Source of the DNA: DAOMFM01 sp035429825
Lineage (GTDB): Bacteria; Acidobacteriota; Blastocatellia; UBA7656; JADIYM01
Length of the DNA stretch: 25,821 nt
NCBI GenBank assembly: GCA_044224215.1
Contig: JBGAKX010000056.1
Coordinates: 1 to 25,821 of the forward strand
Direction: 5' to 3'
Positions 16,871 through 24,341 of the stretch are shown here, piece after piece. Positions within the stretch are counted from its first letter, which is position 1; each line of letters opens with the position of its first letter. Made by a program: the position numbers and the translations under genes. Below the pieces are notes generated by a model. The model was not told the DNA's origin. It made no database searches and was given only the letters and a program-made list of their open reading frames with translations.

Positions 16871-17970
16871 CGCTCAGCGAGCGAATTGGTCAGATCCTGT
16901 TCGTCGGGATTCCCGGCCCAACGGTTGACGCCGAAACGCGCGCGCTGCTTCGCGAAGTGCAGCCTGGGGGCGTGATCCTGTTCGCCCGCAACCTCGAGTC
17001 GCCGCGCCAGGTCGCCGAGCTCAATGCGGCGATCCGCGCGACGCTCAGGATTCCGCCCATCATCAGCATCGACCAGGAAGGCGGGCCCGTCGACCGGCTC
17101 AAGAAGATCGGCGAGCCGATGCCCGCGCCAGGCGACATCCGCGCGACGGACGACGCCGCAATGGCCGGCCGATTCGGATCGATGACGGCCGAGATCCTCA
17201 GAAACCTCGGCTTCAACATGAACTTCGCGCCGATGCTCGACCTGGAGGTGCACCCCGACGCGGACAACGCGCTCAAGGGACGCTATTTCGGTTCGACGAC
17301 GTCCGAGGTCATACGATTCGCCGGCTCCTACCTCGAAGGGCTGCAGCAGGGCGGCGTGATCGCGTGCGGAAAGCACTTCCCGGGTCTCGGCGACAGTTTT
17401 GTCGATTCGCACAAGGAACTCCCGACGGTGGAGCGCGACGGCGAGGTGCTGCGGTCGAACGACCTGCGGCCGTACGCCGAGCTGATCACGCGGATCAATT
17501 CGCGGCTCGGCGTGGTGATGGTTGCACACGCCTACTATCCCGCATTCGACGGAACCGAGAAGATTCCCGCCTCGCTGTCGCCGAACGTCGTCACGACGCT
17601 CCTGCGCGACGAGCTCGACTTTCGGGGTCTCGCGATATCGGACGACATGGAGATGGGCGCGATCACCGAGATCGGCGACTTTGCCGAGGCATGCGTGCTT
17701 GCGGTCGAGGCCGGAAACGACATGCTGCTCGTCTGCCAGACGTCGGATCGTGTTCGCGAAGCCCGCGAGGCGCTCATCGAGGCCGCTGAATCCGGCCGCA
17801 TCAGTCCGGCACGCCGCAAGCGCGGGCTCGACCGGATCGCCCGCGTCAAGTCGGCGCTTCTCGGATCGCTGATCTTCAACGAAGGAACCCACACGAGACT
17901 GCAGGAGCGCATGGCGCAGTTCTCCGCGCAGGTTGTGTCGTCGCGCGCGCAGGTGCCGTGGGCGGGCTAG
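16867..17970 (+). CDS. nagZ: Beta-N-acetylhexosaminidase, GH3 (NagZ type)
   Basis: A 367-residue glycoside hydrolase family 3 enzyme, expected to remove N-acetylglucosamine from GlcNAc-anhydromuropeptides in cell-wall recycling. It has no signal peptide, consistent with the cytoplasm. GH3 motifs are IDQEGGPVDRL, the substrate-binding KHFPGLGDSFVDSHKELP (K169-H170, with the D-x-H dyad D180/H182 of the flexible loop) and the nucleophile D259 in ISDDMEMGAI. It is a single-domain GH3 like NagZ, a little longer at the C-terminus (about 367 against 340). The ATG overlaps the mtnA stop by four bases, so translation is coupled. The lipoprotein gene follows after 37 bases. The link between methionine salvage and wall recycling seems to be genomic neighbourhood, not pathway. 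Confidence 0.92.
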   Translation: MTLSERIGQILFVGIPGPTVDAETRALLREVQPGGVILFARNLESPRQVAELNAAIRATLRIPPIISIDQEGGPVDRLKKIGEPMPAPGDIRATDDAAMAGRFGSMTAEILRNLGFNMNFAPMLDLEVHPDADNALKGRYFGSTTSEVIRFAGSYLEGLQQGGVIACGKHFPGLGDSFVDSHKELPTVERDGEVLRSNDLRPYAELITRINSRLGVVMVAHAYYPAFDGTEKIPASLSPNVVTTLLRDELDFRGLAISDDMEMGAITEIGDFAEACVLAVEAGNDMLLVCQTSDRVREAREALIEAAESGRISPARRKRGLDRIARVKSALLGSLIFNEGTHTRLQERMAQFSAQVVSSRAQVPWAG

Positions 17971-18007
17971 CGCTCGCACGCAGCGCCAACCGACCGGGAG
18001 ATTGCAC

Positions 18008-19720
18008 GTGAGCCATAGAATCGCGCTCGTAGTCGTTGTCGCCGTCGTTCTCGCGCTCGGAGGGTGTTCGACGATCTCAGGCGGTGGCAGTGCTGTCGTC
18101 ATCGCCGTCGAGTCGCAGCCCAAGAGCCTCGATCCGCGGCTCGGGTCGGTCGACAGCGTCTCGGCGCGGCTCCATTCGATCGTCTTCGATTCGCTGGTGC
18201 GCAAGAACGAGCGGTTCGAATACGTGCCGCACCTTGCCGAGACGTTCGAACAGTCGCCGGATGCAAGGACGTTCACGTTTCACCTGCGAAAGGGGATCAA
18301 GACGCACAACGGGCGCGAGCTGACGTCCGATGACGTGAAGTTCACGTACGAGAGCATCACCTCGCCCGAGCTGAAGTCGCCAGTCGCCGCGTCGTTTGCG
18401 CGGATCGAGTCGATCGAGACGCCGGATCCGCTGACGGTGATCTTTCACTGCCGAGAGCCGTACTACCAGCTGCTTGGAGACCTGGTGGCGATCCCGGTGA
18501 TGGTGAACGTGCCGAACGCGGGCAAGGGACTGCCCGTCGGCACGGGACCGTTCAAGGTCGTCGACGCATCGGAACAGACGATCGAGCTCGAAGCGAACGA
18601 GGACTACTGGCAAGGCGCCCCGGCAATCAAGAAGCTGCGTGTCCGCGTTGTCACGGACAACAACACGCGCGAGCTCGAGCTGAAGAGCGGCGGCGTGGAC
18701 CTCGCGATCAATTCGGGGTTTGCGCCGGACACCATTGCCAAGATGGCGACCGATCCCGACCTGCAGGTCATCAAGGGACCGGGAACGAACATCGCGCATA
18801 TCGGCCTGAACACGACGGACGAAGTGCTGCGCAACGTGAAGGTGCGGCAGGCGCTGGCGTGCGCCCTCAACCGGGACCAGGTCATCTCCACCGTCATCCA
18901 GGGCCAGGCGCGGCCAGCCGACGCGATCATGCCGCCCGAGTCGTGGGCCTACGAGCCTGCGGTCACGAAATACCAGTTCGACATTCAGCGCGCAAAGCAG
19001 CTGCTCGACGAGGCCGGGTACAAGGACCCGGACGGCGACGGACCTGCGGTGCGGTTTACGATCGGATTCACGACGTCGAACACGGGCACGGCGCCTGCGA
19101 TTGCGCAGATCGTTCAGGAGCAATGGCGCGCGATCGGCGTGGGCGTGACGCCCGAGCAGTTCGAGCGGGTGACGTTCTTTGAGCGGTTGAGCCAGGGCAA
19201 CTTCGACGCGTATTACATCGTGAGCGTCGGCGCGAATCAGACGCCGGACGTCTACAGTTGGGCGTACTACGCGAACTACTGGGCCGCGGATCGCAAGGAA
19301 CTGGACGCGGCCGCGACGGCGGGCGACACGGCGAAGATGCTCGAGATCCTCGGAAAGAAGGAGTACTGCGCGCTGCCCGAGGTCGACCGGCTTGTGACCG
19401 AGGCGCGCGCGGCGTCGCCGGACGCTCAGAAGGCGAAACTGCTCGAGGCGTATGCGCTGTTGACCTCGAGGGGCGCGGGCAACCGGATGCGGTATTGCAG
19501 CACGGCGATCGACGAGGCCGTGCTCAAGGCGGAGCGGTCGTCGTCGCGTGAAGAGCAGAAGGCACTCTACAGCCAGATCCAGGTGGCGGCGTCGAACGAC
19601 GTCCCGCAGATCTACCTGTGGTACCAGGACAACGTGATCGTGGCGCGGAAGCGGATCTCGAACGTGGCGATCGACCCGTCAGGGTCGTGGTATTTCCTGC
19701 AGAACGTGAAGGCCGAGTAG
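18008..19720 (+). CDS. ABC-type peptide-binding lipoprotein (SBP family 5)
   Basis: A 570-residue extracytoplasmic solute-binding protein of the DppA/OppA family, which captures peptides (or related ligands) for an ABC importer. A lipoprotein signal peptide ends in LALGGC (C20), so the protein is anchored to a membrane. Family features are AVESQPKSLDPRLGSVDSVS, the LVRKNERFEYVPHLAETFE segment, TFTFHLRKGIKTHNGRELTSDDV, the PVGTGPFKVVD motif and VRQALACALNRDQVI. The C-terminal lobe reaches PQIYLWYQDN. The start is GTG at 18008 with GGGAG at 17996-18000. It is probably the third gene of the mtnA-nagZ transcript. No permease or ATPase genes follow; a repeat array starts within 10 bases of the stop, so the partner transporter must be encoded elsewhere. 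Confidence 0.93.
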   Translation: MSHRIALVVVVAVVLALGGCSTISGGGSAVVIAVESQPKSLDPRLGSVDSVSARLHSIVFDSLVRKNERFEYVPHLAETFEQSPDARTFTFHLRKGIKTHNGRELTSDDVKFTYESITSPELKSPVAASFARIESIETPDPLTVIFHCREPYYQLLGDLVAIPVMVNVPNAGKGLPVGTGPFKVVDASEQTIELEANEDYWQGAPAIKKLRVRVVTDNNTRELELKSGGVDLAINSGFAPDTIAKMATDPDLQVIKGPGTNIAHIGLNTTDEVLRNVKVRQALACALNRDQVISTVIQGQARPADAIMPPESWAYEPAVTKYQFDIQRAKQLLDEAGYKDPDGDGPAVRFTIGFTTSNTGTAPAIAQIVQEQWRAIGVGVTPEQFERVTFFERLSQGNFDAYYIVSVGANQTPDVYSWAYYANYWAADRKELDAAATAGDTAKMLEILGKKEYCALPEVDRLVTEARAASPDAQKAKLLEAYALLTSRGAGNRMRYCSTAIDEAVLKAERSSSREEQKALYSQIQVAASNDVPQIYLWYQDNVIVARKRISNVAIDPSGSWYFLQNVKAE

Positions 19721-19728
19721 GGATCTGC

Positions 19729-20066
19729 GTCTCTGAGCACCCCGAAGGGATGCAGGATGGCGTTTGGGTCTCTGAGCACCGCGTAGGGATGCAGGATGGC
19801 GTTTGGGTCTCTGAGCACCGCGTAGAGATGCAGGATGGCGTTTGGGTCTCTGAGCACCCCGAAGGGATGCAGGATGGCGTTTGGGTCTCTGAGCACCCCG
19901 AAGGGGTGCAGGATGGCGTTTGGGTCTCTGAGCACCCTGAAGGGGTGCAGGATGGCGTTTGGGTCTCTGAGCACCCCGAGGGGATGCAGGATGGCGTTTG
20001 GGTCTCTGAGCACCCCGAGGGGATGCAGGATGGCGTTTGGGTCTCTGAGCACCCCGAAGGGGTGCA
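19729..20066. repeat. 39-bp tandem array, eight exact 30-base cores
   Basis: A 30-base core that begins TGCAGGATGG and ends CTGAGCACC is repeated exactly eight times, at 19751, 19790, 19829, 19868, 19907, 19946, 19985 and 20024. The cores are separated by 9-base segments that vary (CCGAAGGGA, GCGTAGGGA, GCGTAGAGA, CCGAAGGGG, CTGAAGGGG, CCGAGGGGA). A partial core lies at 19729-19741. The period of 39 is a multiple of three, so frames on both strands stay open through it; these are not taken as genes. The array begins 8 bases after the stop of the binding-protein gene. Confidence 0.95.
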
Positions 20067-20213
20067 TCGCACTCCTCGACCCCCGGCTATTCTCGCGCAC
20101 CCCTTCGGGGTGCATCGCACTCCTCGACCCCCGGCTATTCTCGCGCACCCCTTCGGGGTGCATCGCACTCCTCGACCCCCTGCCGGCTATTCTCGCGCAC
20201 CCCTTCGGGGTGC
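20064..20213. repeat. 48-bp tandem array with perfect hairpins
   Basis: Three units start GCATCGCACTCCTCGACCCC at 20064, 20112 and 20160, with lengths 48, 48 and 52; the third has a TGCC insertion near 20181. Each ends in the perfect hairpin GCACCCC-TTC-GGGGTGC. The words GACCCCCGGCTATT and the hairpin are the same as in the outer arm at 12051-12086, so this array and the block near 12 kb are one family. It runs directly on from the 39-bp array and ends 30 bases before the stop of the TPR lipoprotein gene on the other strand. Confidence 0.92.
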
Positions 20214-20243
20214 TTCGAACCGGCTACTGACTGTGTAAGCGGC

Positions 20244-21755
20244 CTACGCCCCGGCCATCGCCTTTGCCTTCGTACGAATGAAGGCATAGTTCAGGTTGGG
20301 CAACGAGTTGAAGTTGGCCGCCTTCTTTGCAAACTCCGTTGCCTTGGCTGCGTCGCCCTTCCCCTTGTACGCCATCGCCAGCCAGTACAGGTTCTGCGGA
20401 TTCTGCATGCTCGCCTGCATCAGTTCCGCAATCGCGACGTCGTAGTTCGATTCGGACATCGCGATGATGCCCGCCAGTTGGTGCGCCTGACGCATCGTCG
20501 TCGGATTCTTGGAGGCATCTGCGCCCTTCTGGAACTCGGCAGCCTCGGCCTTGGCCTTGGCGGCATCCTTCTTGGCGAGCGCGACCCGGGCATTGTCGTA
20601 ATGCGCCTGCAGTTTTGCGGCGTCCTTGATCTCCTGCGAGAGGCTCGACTGGTCCGTCATCGAAACGGACTTTGCGTACGCCGCCGCGGCATCGTCCGCC
20701 TTGCCCATCTCGAGCAGAATGTTGCCCTTGGTCTGCAGATCGCCCGCCATCGCGGCAACGTCGTTCGTCTTTTCGCCCAGCGCATACTGCTTGTCGACGT
20801 TGGCGATCGCGCCGGCCATGTTTCCTCCGTCGACGTCGACGACCGTCATGCCAAAGAGCGCGGTCCGCTGATCACCTTCGTTTCGCGCCTTGTCCATGAT
20901 GATCTGCAACTCGGCCGTAGCGTCCGCGGGCTTGCCGGAATACACCAGGTCGGCCGAGATTCCGCTGTGGGACGCCATGAACGTCGGATCGATCGAGAGG
21001 GCCTTTCGGTATTGCACTATCGACTCGTCGAACCGGCCCATCTTCAGCAGCAGCTCGGCGTACGAGTCGTACGGGTTCGGGTCGTTCGGAATCAGCTCGA
21101 TGTACTTCTTGAACGACTGCTCCGCGTTGGCATAGTCGTCGGTCTGCCTGTAGGCATAACCCGCGATGTTGTACGCGGGTGCGTATGCAGGGGCAATCTT
21201 GATCGACTCCTTGTAGTGCGTGAGCGCGGTCGTGTAGTCCTGCTGTCCGAAATAGTATCCGCCGACAATGACCTGTACGCGTTCGTCGCCAGGGAACAGC
21301 GTGACCAGCTTGTCGAAATACTCCTTCTGTTTCGCGGCGTCGTTGTTGGCGCCTGCATTCGTGCCCAGGATGAGGAGTTTTTCGCCTTCGGACGCCTTGT
21401 CCGCGAGGGCTACCGCCTTTGCGAGATGGTCGAAGAACTCCTTTGCCGATTGCGACGAATTGGCGCGAGCGAGCTCTGCGAGCGCAAAGTTCGGGTCCAG
21501 CTCGATGGCCTTGTCGAAGTTCTGCAGAGAGTCGGTGATGAGCAGGCGTTCCGCCTTGTCGCGACCCTCGATGTATTGCTTCCGCGCTTCTTCGGATGAA
21601 GTTGTGATCGGGAGCTTGGCCGTGGCTGTCGGTGCCGCCGTGTTGGATGCGGGCGCAGTTCCTTCGCCCGGCGCCTTGTTGCACGCGGTGAGAATGGTGG
21701 GGACGAGCACGACGAGCGCGGCAATGCCTAACGTTGTCGAACGTTTTCGACGCAT
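20244..21755 (-). CDS. TPR-repeat lipoprotein
   Basis: A 503-residue exported protein. The signal peptide (basic MRRKRSTT, hydrophobic LGIAALVVLVPTI, lipobox LTAC, C25) marks a lipoprotein. After an A/T/P-rich linker, the rest is helical. Tetratricopeptide repeats are visible, for example YTTALTHYKESIKIAPAYAPAYNIAGYAY, then YANAEQSFKKYIELIPNDP and FDESIVQYRKALSIDPTFMA. A later Ala/Lys-rich helix pair is followed by another TPR-like stretch to the C-terminus (LYWLAMAYKGKGDAAKATEFA). The function is not recognisable beyond protein-protein scaffolding at the membrane. AAAGGAGGT ends 6 bases before the ATG at 21755, an almost ideal ribosome site that fixes the start against ATGs further upstream. 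It is transcribed alone and converges with the mtnA-nagZ operon across the repeat arrays. Confidence 0.88.
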   Translation of the reverse strand: MRRKRSTTLGIAALVVLVPTILTACNKAPGEGTAPASNTAAPTATAKLPITTSSEEARKQYIEGRDKAERLLITDSLQNFDKAIELDPNFALAELARANSSQSAKEFFDHLAKAVALADKASEGEKLLILGTNAGANNDAAKQKEYFDKLVTLFPGDERVQVIVGGYYFGQQDYTTALTHYKESIKIAPAYAPAYNIAGYAYRQTDDYANAEQSFKKYIELIPNDPNPYDSYAELLLKMGRFDESIVQYRKALSIDPTFMASHSGISADLVYSGKPADATAELQIIMDKARNEGDQRTALFGMTVVDVDGGNMAGAIANVDKQYALGEKTNDVAAMAGDLQTKGNILLEMGKADDAAAAYAKSVSMTDQSSLSQEIKDAAKLQAHYDNARVALAKKDAAKAKAEAAEFQKGADASKNPTTMRQAHQLAGIIAMSESNYDVAIAELMQASMQNPQNLYWLAMAYKGKGDAAKATEFAKKAANFNSLPNLNYAFIRTKAKAMAGA

Positions 21756-22063
21756 CTGGGACCTCCTTTGTCTGGCAACACAATCGTCATTCATGACGTC
21801 TTCGCGTGCCGTCCGCCGCAGGCTCTGATGGGTTCCAACGAGGCTGCCCGTTCGGATCGGACAACCTGACGCCAGGACACGGCACGCGTCGTGGGAAGCA
21901 GCAGTCGCGAGTTGAATGCCGCTTGAACGCAACCATTTCACTTGTGCGGATCGGGTGTCAACGACGCGGATGGGTCGACCGGCCGAATATTACATACTTT
22001 ACATGGGGTCCGGCGGCATAGAACCGATCCCTACCGGAATGGGTACTGTGGCCGCCAAGGCTC
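21756..22063. other. Gene-free spacer upstream of the TPR gene
   Basis: About 308 bases between the TPR gene start and the yajQ stop. It holds the AAAGGAGGT ribosome site of the TPR gene and, on the minus strand, a perfect TTGACA (21960-21955) without a convincing -10 at the right distance. An A/T-rich patch lies at 21985-22003. No RNA gene, repeat or credible small protein was seen. Confidence 0.5.
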
Positions 22064-22549
22064 TCAGTCCCGCATGTTCACGAACTGCAGCTCGATCCCG
22101 AGGTCCGACCCCCGCAACAGCTGGATCACCGCCTGCAGCTCGTCGCGGCTCTTTCCCGTCACGCGCACCTGGTCGTCCATGATCTGGGCCTGCACCTTCA
22201 GCTTCTTGTCCTTGATCGTCTTCACGATCTCGCGGCCCTTCTCGGTCGAAATGCCCTCGACGATCTTCACAAGTTGGCGGAACGTCCCGCCGCCCGCCTC
22301 TTCGATCTTCTGAGGATCGAACGCGCGCGGAGCGATCTTCCGCTTGATCCCGCGCTCGATCAGCACTTCGTACGCGGCCTTGAGCCGGTCCTCGGTCGAC
22401 GACCGAATGACGATGCCGTCCTCGTTGTGTTCGACCTCGGTGTGCGTTCCCTTGAAGTCGTACCGCTGAGCCAGCTCCTTGCGGGTCTGCTGAAACGCGT
22501 TGTCGATCTCCTGCTTGTCTACCTTTGAAACAACGTCAAACGACGGCAT
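22064..22549 (-). CDS. yajQ: YajQ-family nucleotide-binding protein
   Basis: A 161-residue cytosolic protein of the YajQ (DUF520) family; members bind cyclic di-GMP or nucleic acid and act as effectors. The family signature is complete: MPSFDVVSKVDKQEIDNAFQ, ELAQRYDFKGT, SSTEDRLKAAYEVL, RGIKRKIAPRAFDPQKIEEA, then EKGREIVKTIKDKKLKVQAQ and the C-terminal DDQVRVTGKSRDELQAVIQL. Length matches the usual 160-165. GGAGG lies just upstream of the ATG at 22549. An open frame continuing to 22786 is rejected as arginine-rich antisense to the MNIO gene. It is divergent from that gene, with 65 bases between starts. No cyclic di-GMP synthase is near. Confidence 0.95.
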   Translation of the reverse strand: MPSFDVVSKVDKQEIDNAFQQTRKELAQRYDFKGTHTEVEHNEDGIVIRSSTEDRLKAAYEVLIERGIKRKIAPRAFDPQKIEEAGGGTFRQLVKIVEGISTEKGREIVKTIKDKKLKVQAQIMDDQVRVTGKSRDELQAVIQLLRGSDLGIELQFVNMRD

Positions 22550-22614
22550 GCACTCAACCTCCACGGAAAGATAGCCGCGTAGCATAGCAGACCTCGGCCC
22601 GGTAGAATGAGCCC

Positions 22615-23475
22615 GTGATCGAGAACCTGCCACGCCTCGGCGTCGGCCTGTCCGGCGAATTCGGCTCGGCGTCGAAGGGCATCGACGTGATCGGTCTGCG
22701 CGAGTCGCGGCCCGACCTCGTGCATTTCTTCGAATACGGCGCGGACCTCGACCGCGGCCTCGACGACCACGTCGTCCGCTGGGCAAGTGCCGGACTGCCG
22801 ACGACGTACCACTTTCTCGACATCAACCTCGCCGAGCGTGAAGACGCCGACGCGCGGTGGCTCGAGACGGCGGCCGAACGCGCGCGCGCGATCGGCGCGG
22901 CGTGGCTGTGCGGCGATGCGGGGCTATGGCACTTTGGCCCGCGCGACCGCGGCCACCAGGTGCTGCTGCCGCCGGTGCTGTGCCGCGAGTCTGCGTACGA
23001 GACCGCCGACACGATCGCGCTGATTCAGGAGGAGACGGGATTTGCCGTGCTCCCCGAGAATCCGCCCGCGGTCGTATATCTCGGCGATCTGCACATTCTC
23101 GACTTCTTCGCGATCGTCACCGAACGGTCGGGATGCGGGTTGCTCCTGGACTGTGCTCACCTTGCGATCTTTCAGCACCTGATGGGTCACGCGCCCCTGA
23201 CCGGGCTCGACGCATTTCCTCTCGATCGCGTGGTCGAAATGCACGTCGCGGGCGGAAGCCCGGCCAGCGTCGGTGGATTCGAGTACATCGAGGACAGCCA
23301 CGCGCCCGAGCCCGTGCCGGCCACGTGGGAGATCTTCGAGTATGCGGTCGCGCGCGCGTCAAACCTGCGTGCCGTCGTCTACGAGTGCGAGTACAACCCA
23401 CCCGAGGCGTGTATCCCGAACTTTGAGCGGTTGAATCGCGCGTTTCCGGCCGTCGCCGCGCAGGTCGCGCTGTGA
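22615..23475 (+). CDS. Divergent MNIO/DUF692-family iron oxidase
   Basis: A 286-residue TIM-barrel protein of the DUF692 family (multinuclear non-heme iron oxidases such as MbnB and TglH), which modify cysteines or other residues in ribosomally made peptides. Visible family landmarks are GVGLSGEF at residues 9-16, TYHFLDIN (H66), LPENPP (E148), GLLLDCAHLAIFQHL (D179, H182, H188), EMHVAGG (H210), EDSHAPEPVP (D227, H229) and VYECEY (E257/E259), a plausible set of iron ligands. The first family motif normally ends in histidine (GxGLRxxH); here it is GVGLSGEF with no histidine. The start is GTG at 22615, with no Shine-Dalgarno; TAGAAT at 22603-22608 suggests a leaderless transcript. The stop overlaps the next gene, so the two are translated together. 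Assignment to the family is firm; activity and substrate are unknown. Confidence 0.85.
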   Translation: MIENLPRLGVGLSGEFGSASKGIDVIGLRESRPDLVHFFEYGADLDRGLDDHVVRWASAGLPTTYHFLDINLAEREDADARWLETAAERARAIGAAWLCGDAGLWHFGPRDRGHQVLLPPVLCRESAYETADTIALIQEETGFAVLPENPPAVVYLGDLHILDFFAIVTERSGCGLLLDCAHLAIFQHLMGHAPLTGLDAFPLDRVVEMHVAGGSPASVGGFEYIEDSHAPEPVPATWEIFEYAVARASNLRAVVYECEYNPPEACIPNFERLNRAFPAVAAQVAL

Positions 23476-24335
23476 TGAGTCATCACGCGCTCGAGCGGGT
23501 GTATGTGCGAATGCTGTTCGACCCCGCGTTTGTCGACCGCGTCTATGCGGATCCGCGCGCCGCGCTGCATGGAATCGAGCTGACCGAAACGGAGCGCGAC
23601 AATCTCGTGGCCGTGGATCGCCGTGCGTGGGGCCACGACCCGCTCCGAAGGTATCGCACCCTCAGGACGCTCTCTGACGAATTCAAGGCGACGACCACGC
23701 TCGTGCTCGCCGCTACGCGGTCGCTCGGCTCGCTCGACGCGTTCTTCTCGAGCGACGAGTTTCACCGAACGGTGCAGGGGCGCGGCCTGCTGGCGCTTGC
23801 GTTCGGAGACTATGTCGCGCGGCTTGTCGCCGAACGGGCACTCGATTCGCCGCAGATTCCCGAGGTGCTGCGGCTCGAGGCAATGCTTGCGCGGTGCCGG
23901 CGTGAACTCGAATCGGCGAAGCGTGCAGGCGCGCGCGGGACGGCAGACGATCCGGACGCACGGATCGGGCTCGCGCCGGGTCACGCGGTCGATCGGTTCA
24001 ACGCGAACGTCGTCGCGGCCGTAAACGTTGCGGAACGCTACCTGTTCGAGGTCGGATTGATGCCCGCTGTCGCGCTCTGCGAGGACGCGCCCCGGCTCGA
24101 CCGCCTGCCGGAGGTGTCGTCAGAACCGGCATACCTGCTCGCGCTTCCCGGCGCCGCCGGCGTGTCGCTCATGCCAGTCGACGCGGACTACTATGCGCTG
24201 TTGAACGAGTTCTCGCGCGGACCGCTCAGGCGTTCGGCGGCCGTGTCGCGCACGGTGGATCGCGGTGTATCGCGCGAGGACGTCGAGACGATGCTCGAGT
24301 CGCTTGTCGACGAAGGCGTGCTCGCCGTCGAGTGA
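23475..24335 (+). CDS. MNIO partner protein with RRE-like C-terminus
   Basis: A 286-residue protein from ATG 23475 (a GTG at 23472, in frame, is the alternative); either start overlaps the MNIO stop. I do not recognise a named family over the full length. Residues 1-55 look like a compact helical domain (RMLFDPAFVDRVYADPRAAL, then GIELTETERDNLVAVD), reminiscent of small helical domains seen in LigA-like proteins and some RiPP leaders. The middle, to about 160, is helical (TTTLVLAATRSLGSLDAFFS). The last 68 residues, AYLLALPGAAGVSLMPVDAD, YYALLNEFSRGPL and VETMLESLVDEGVLAVE, have the strand-strand-helix-helix pattern of PqqD-like winged helices (RiPP recognition elements). By analogy with MbnC and TglI, it may deliver a peptide to the MNIO enzyme. 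This is inference from order and pattern. Confidence 0.7.
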   Translation: MSHHALERVYVRMLFDPAFVDRVYADPRAALHGIELTETERDNLVAVDRRAWGHDPLRRYRTLRTLSDEFKATTTLVLAATRSLGSLDAFFSSDEFHRTVQGRGLLALAFGDYVARLVAERALDSPQIPEVLRLEAMLARCRRELESAKRAGARGTADDPDARIGLAPGHAVDRFNANVVAAVNVAERYLFEVGLMPAVALCEDAPRLDRLPEVSSEPAYLLALPGAAGVSLMPVDADYYALLNEFSRGPLRRSAAVSRTVDRGVSREDVETMLESLVDEGVLAVE

Positions 24336-24341
24336 CGTTCG

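Noticed and set aside
19729..20066. CRISPR array
   Set aside because: Repeats are regular at 39 bases, but the intervening segments are only 9 bases and are near-identical variants of one hairpin tip, not unique spacers. No cas gene is present.
19524..20238. Repeat-rich proteins on both strands across the tandem arrays
   Set aside because: The 39- and 48-base periods are multiples of three, so frames stay open automatically. There is no ribosome site or sensible start, and the same string is readable in several frames.
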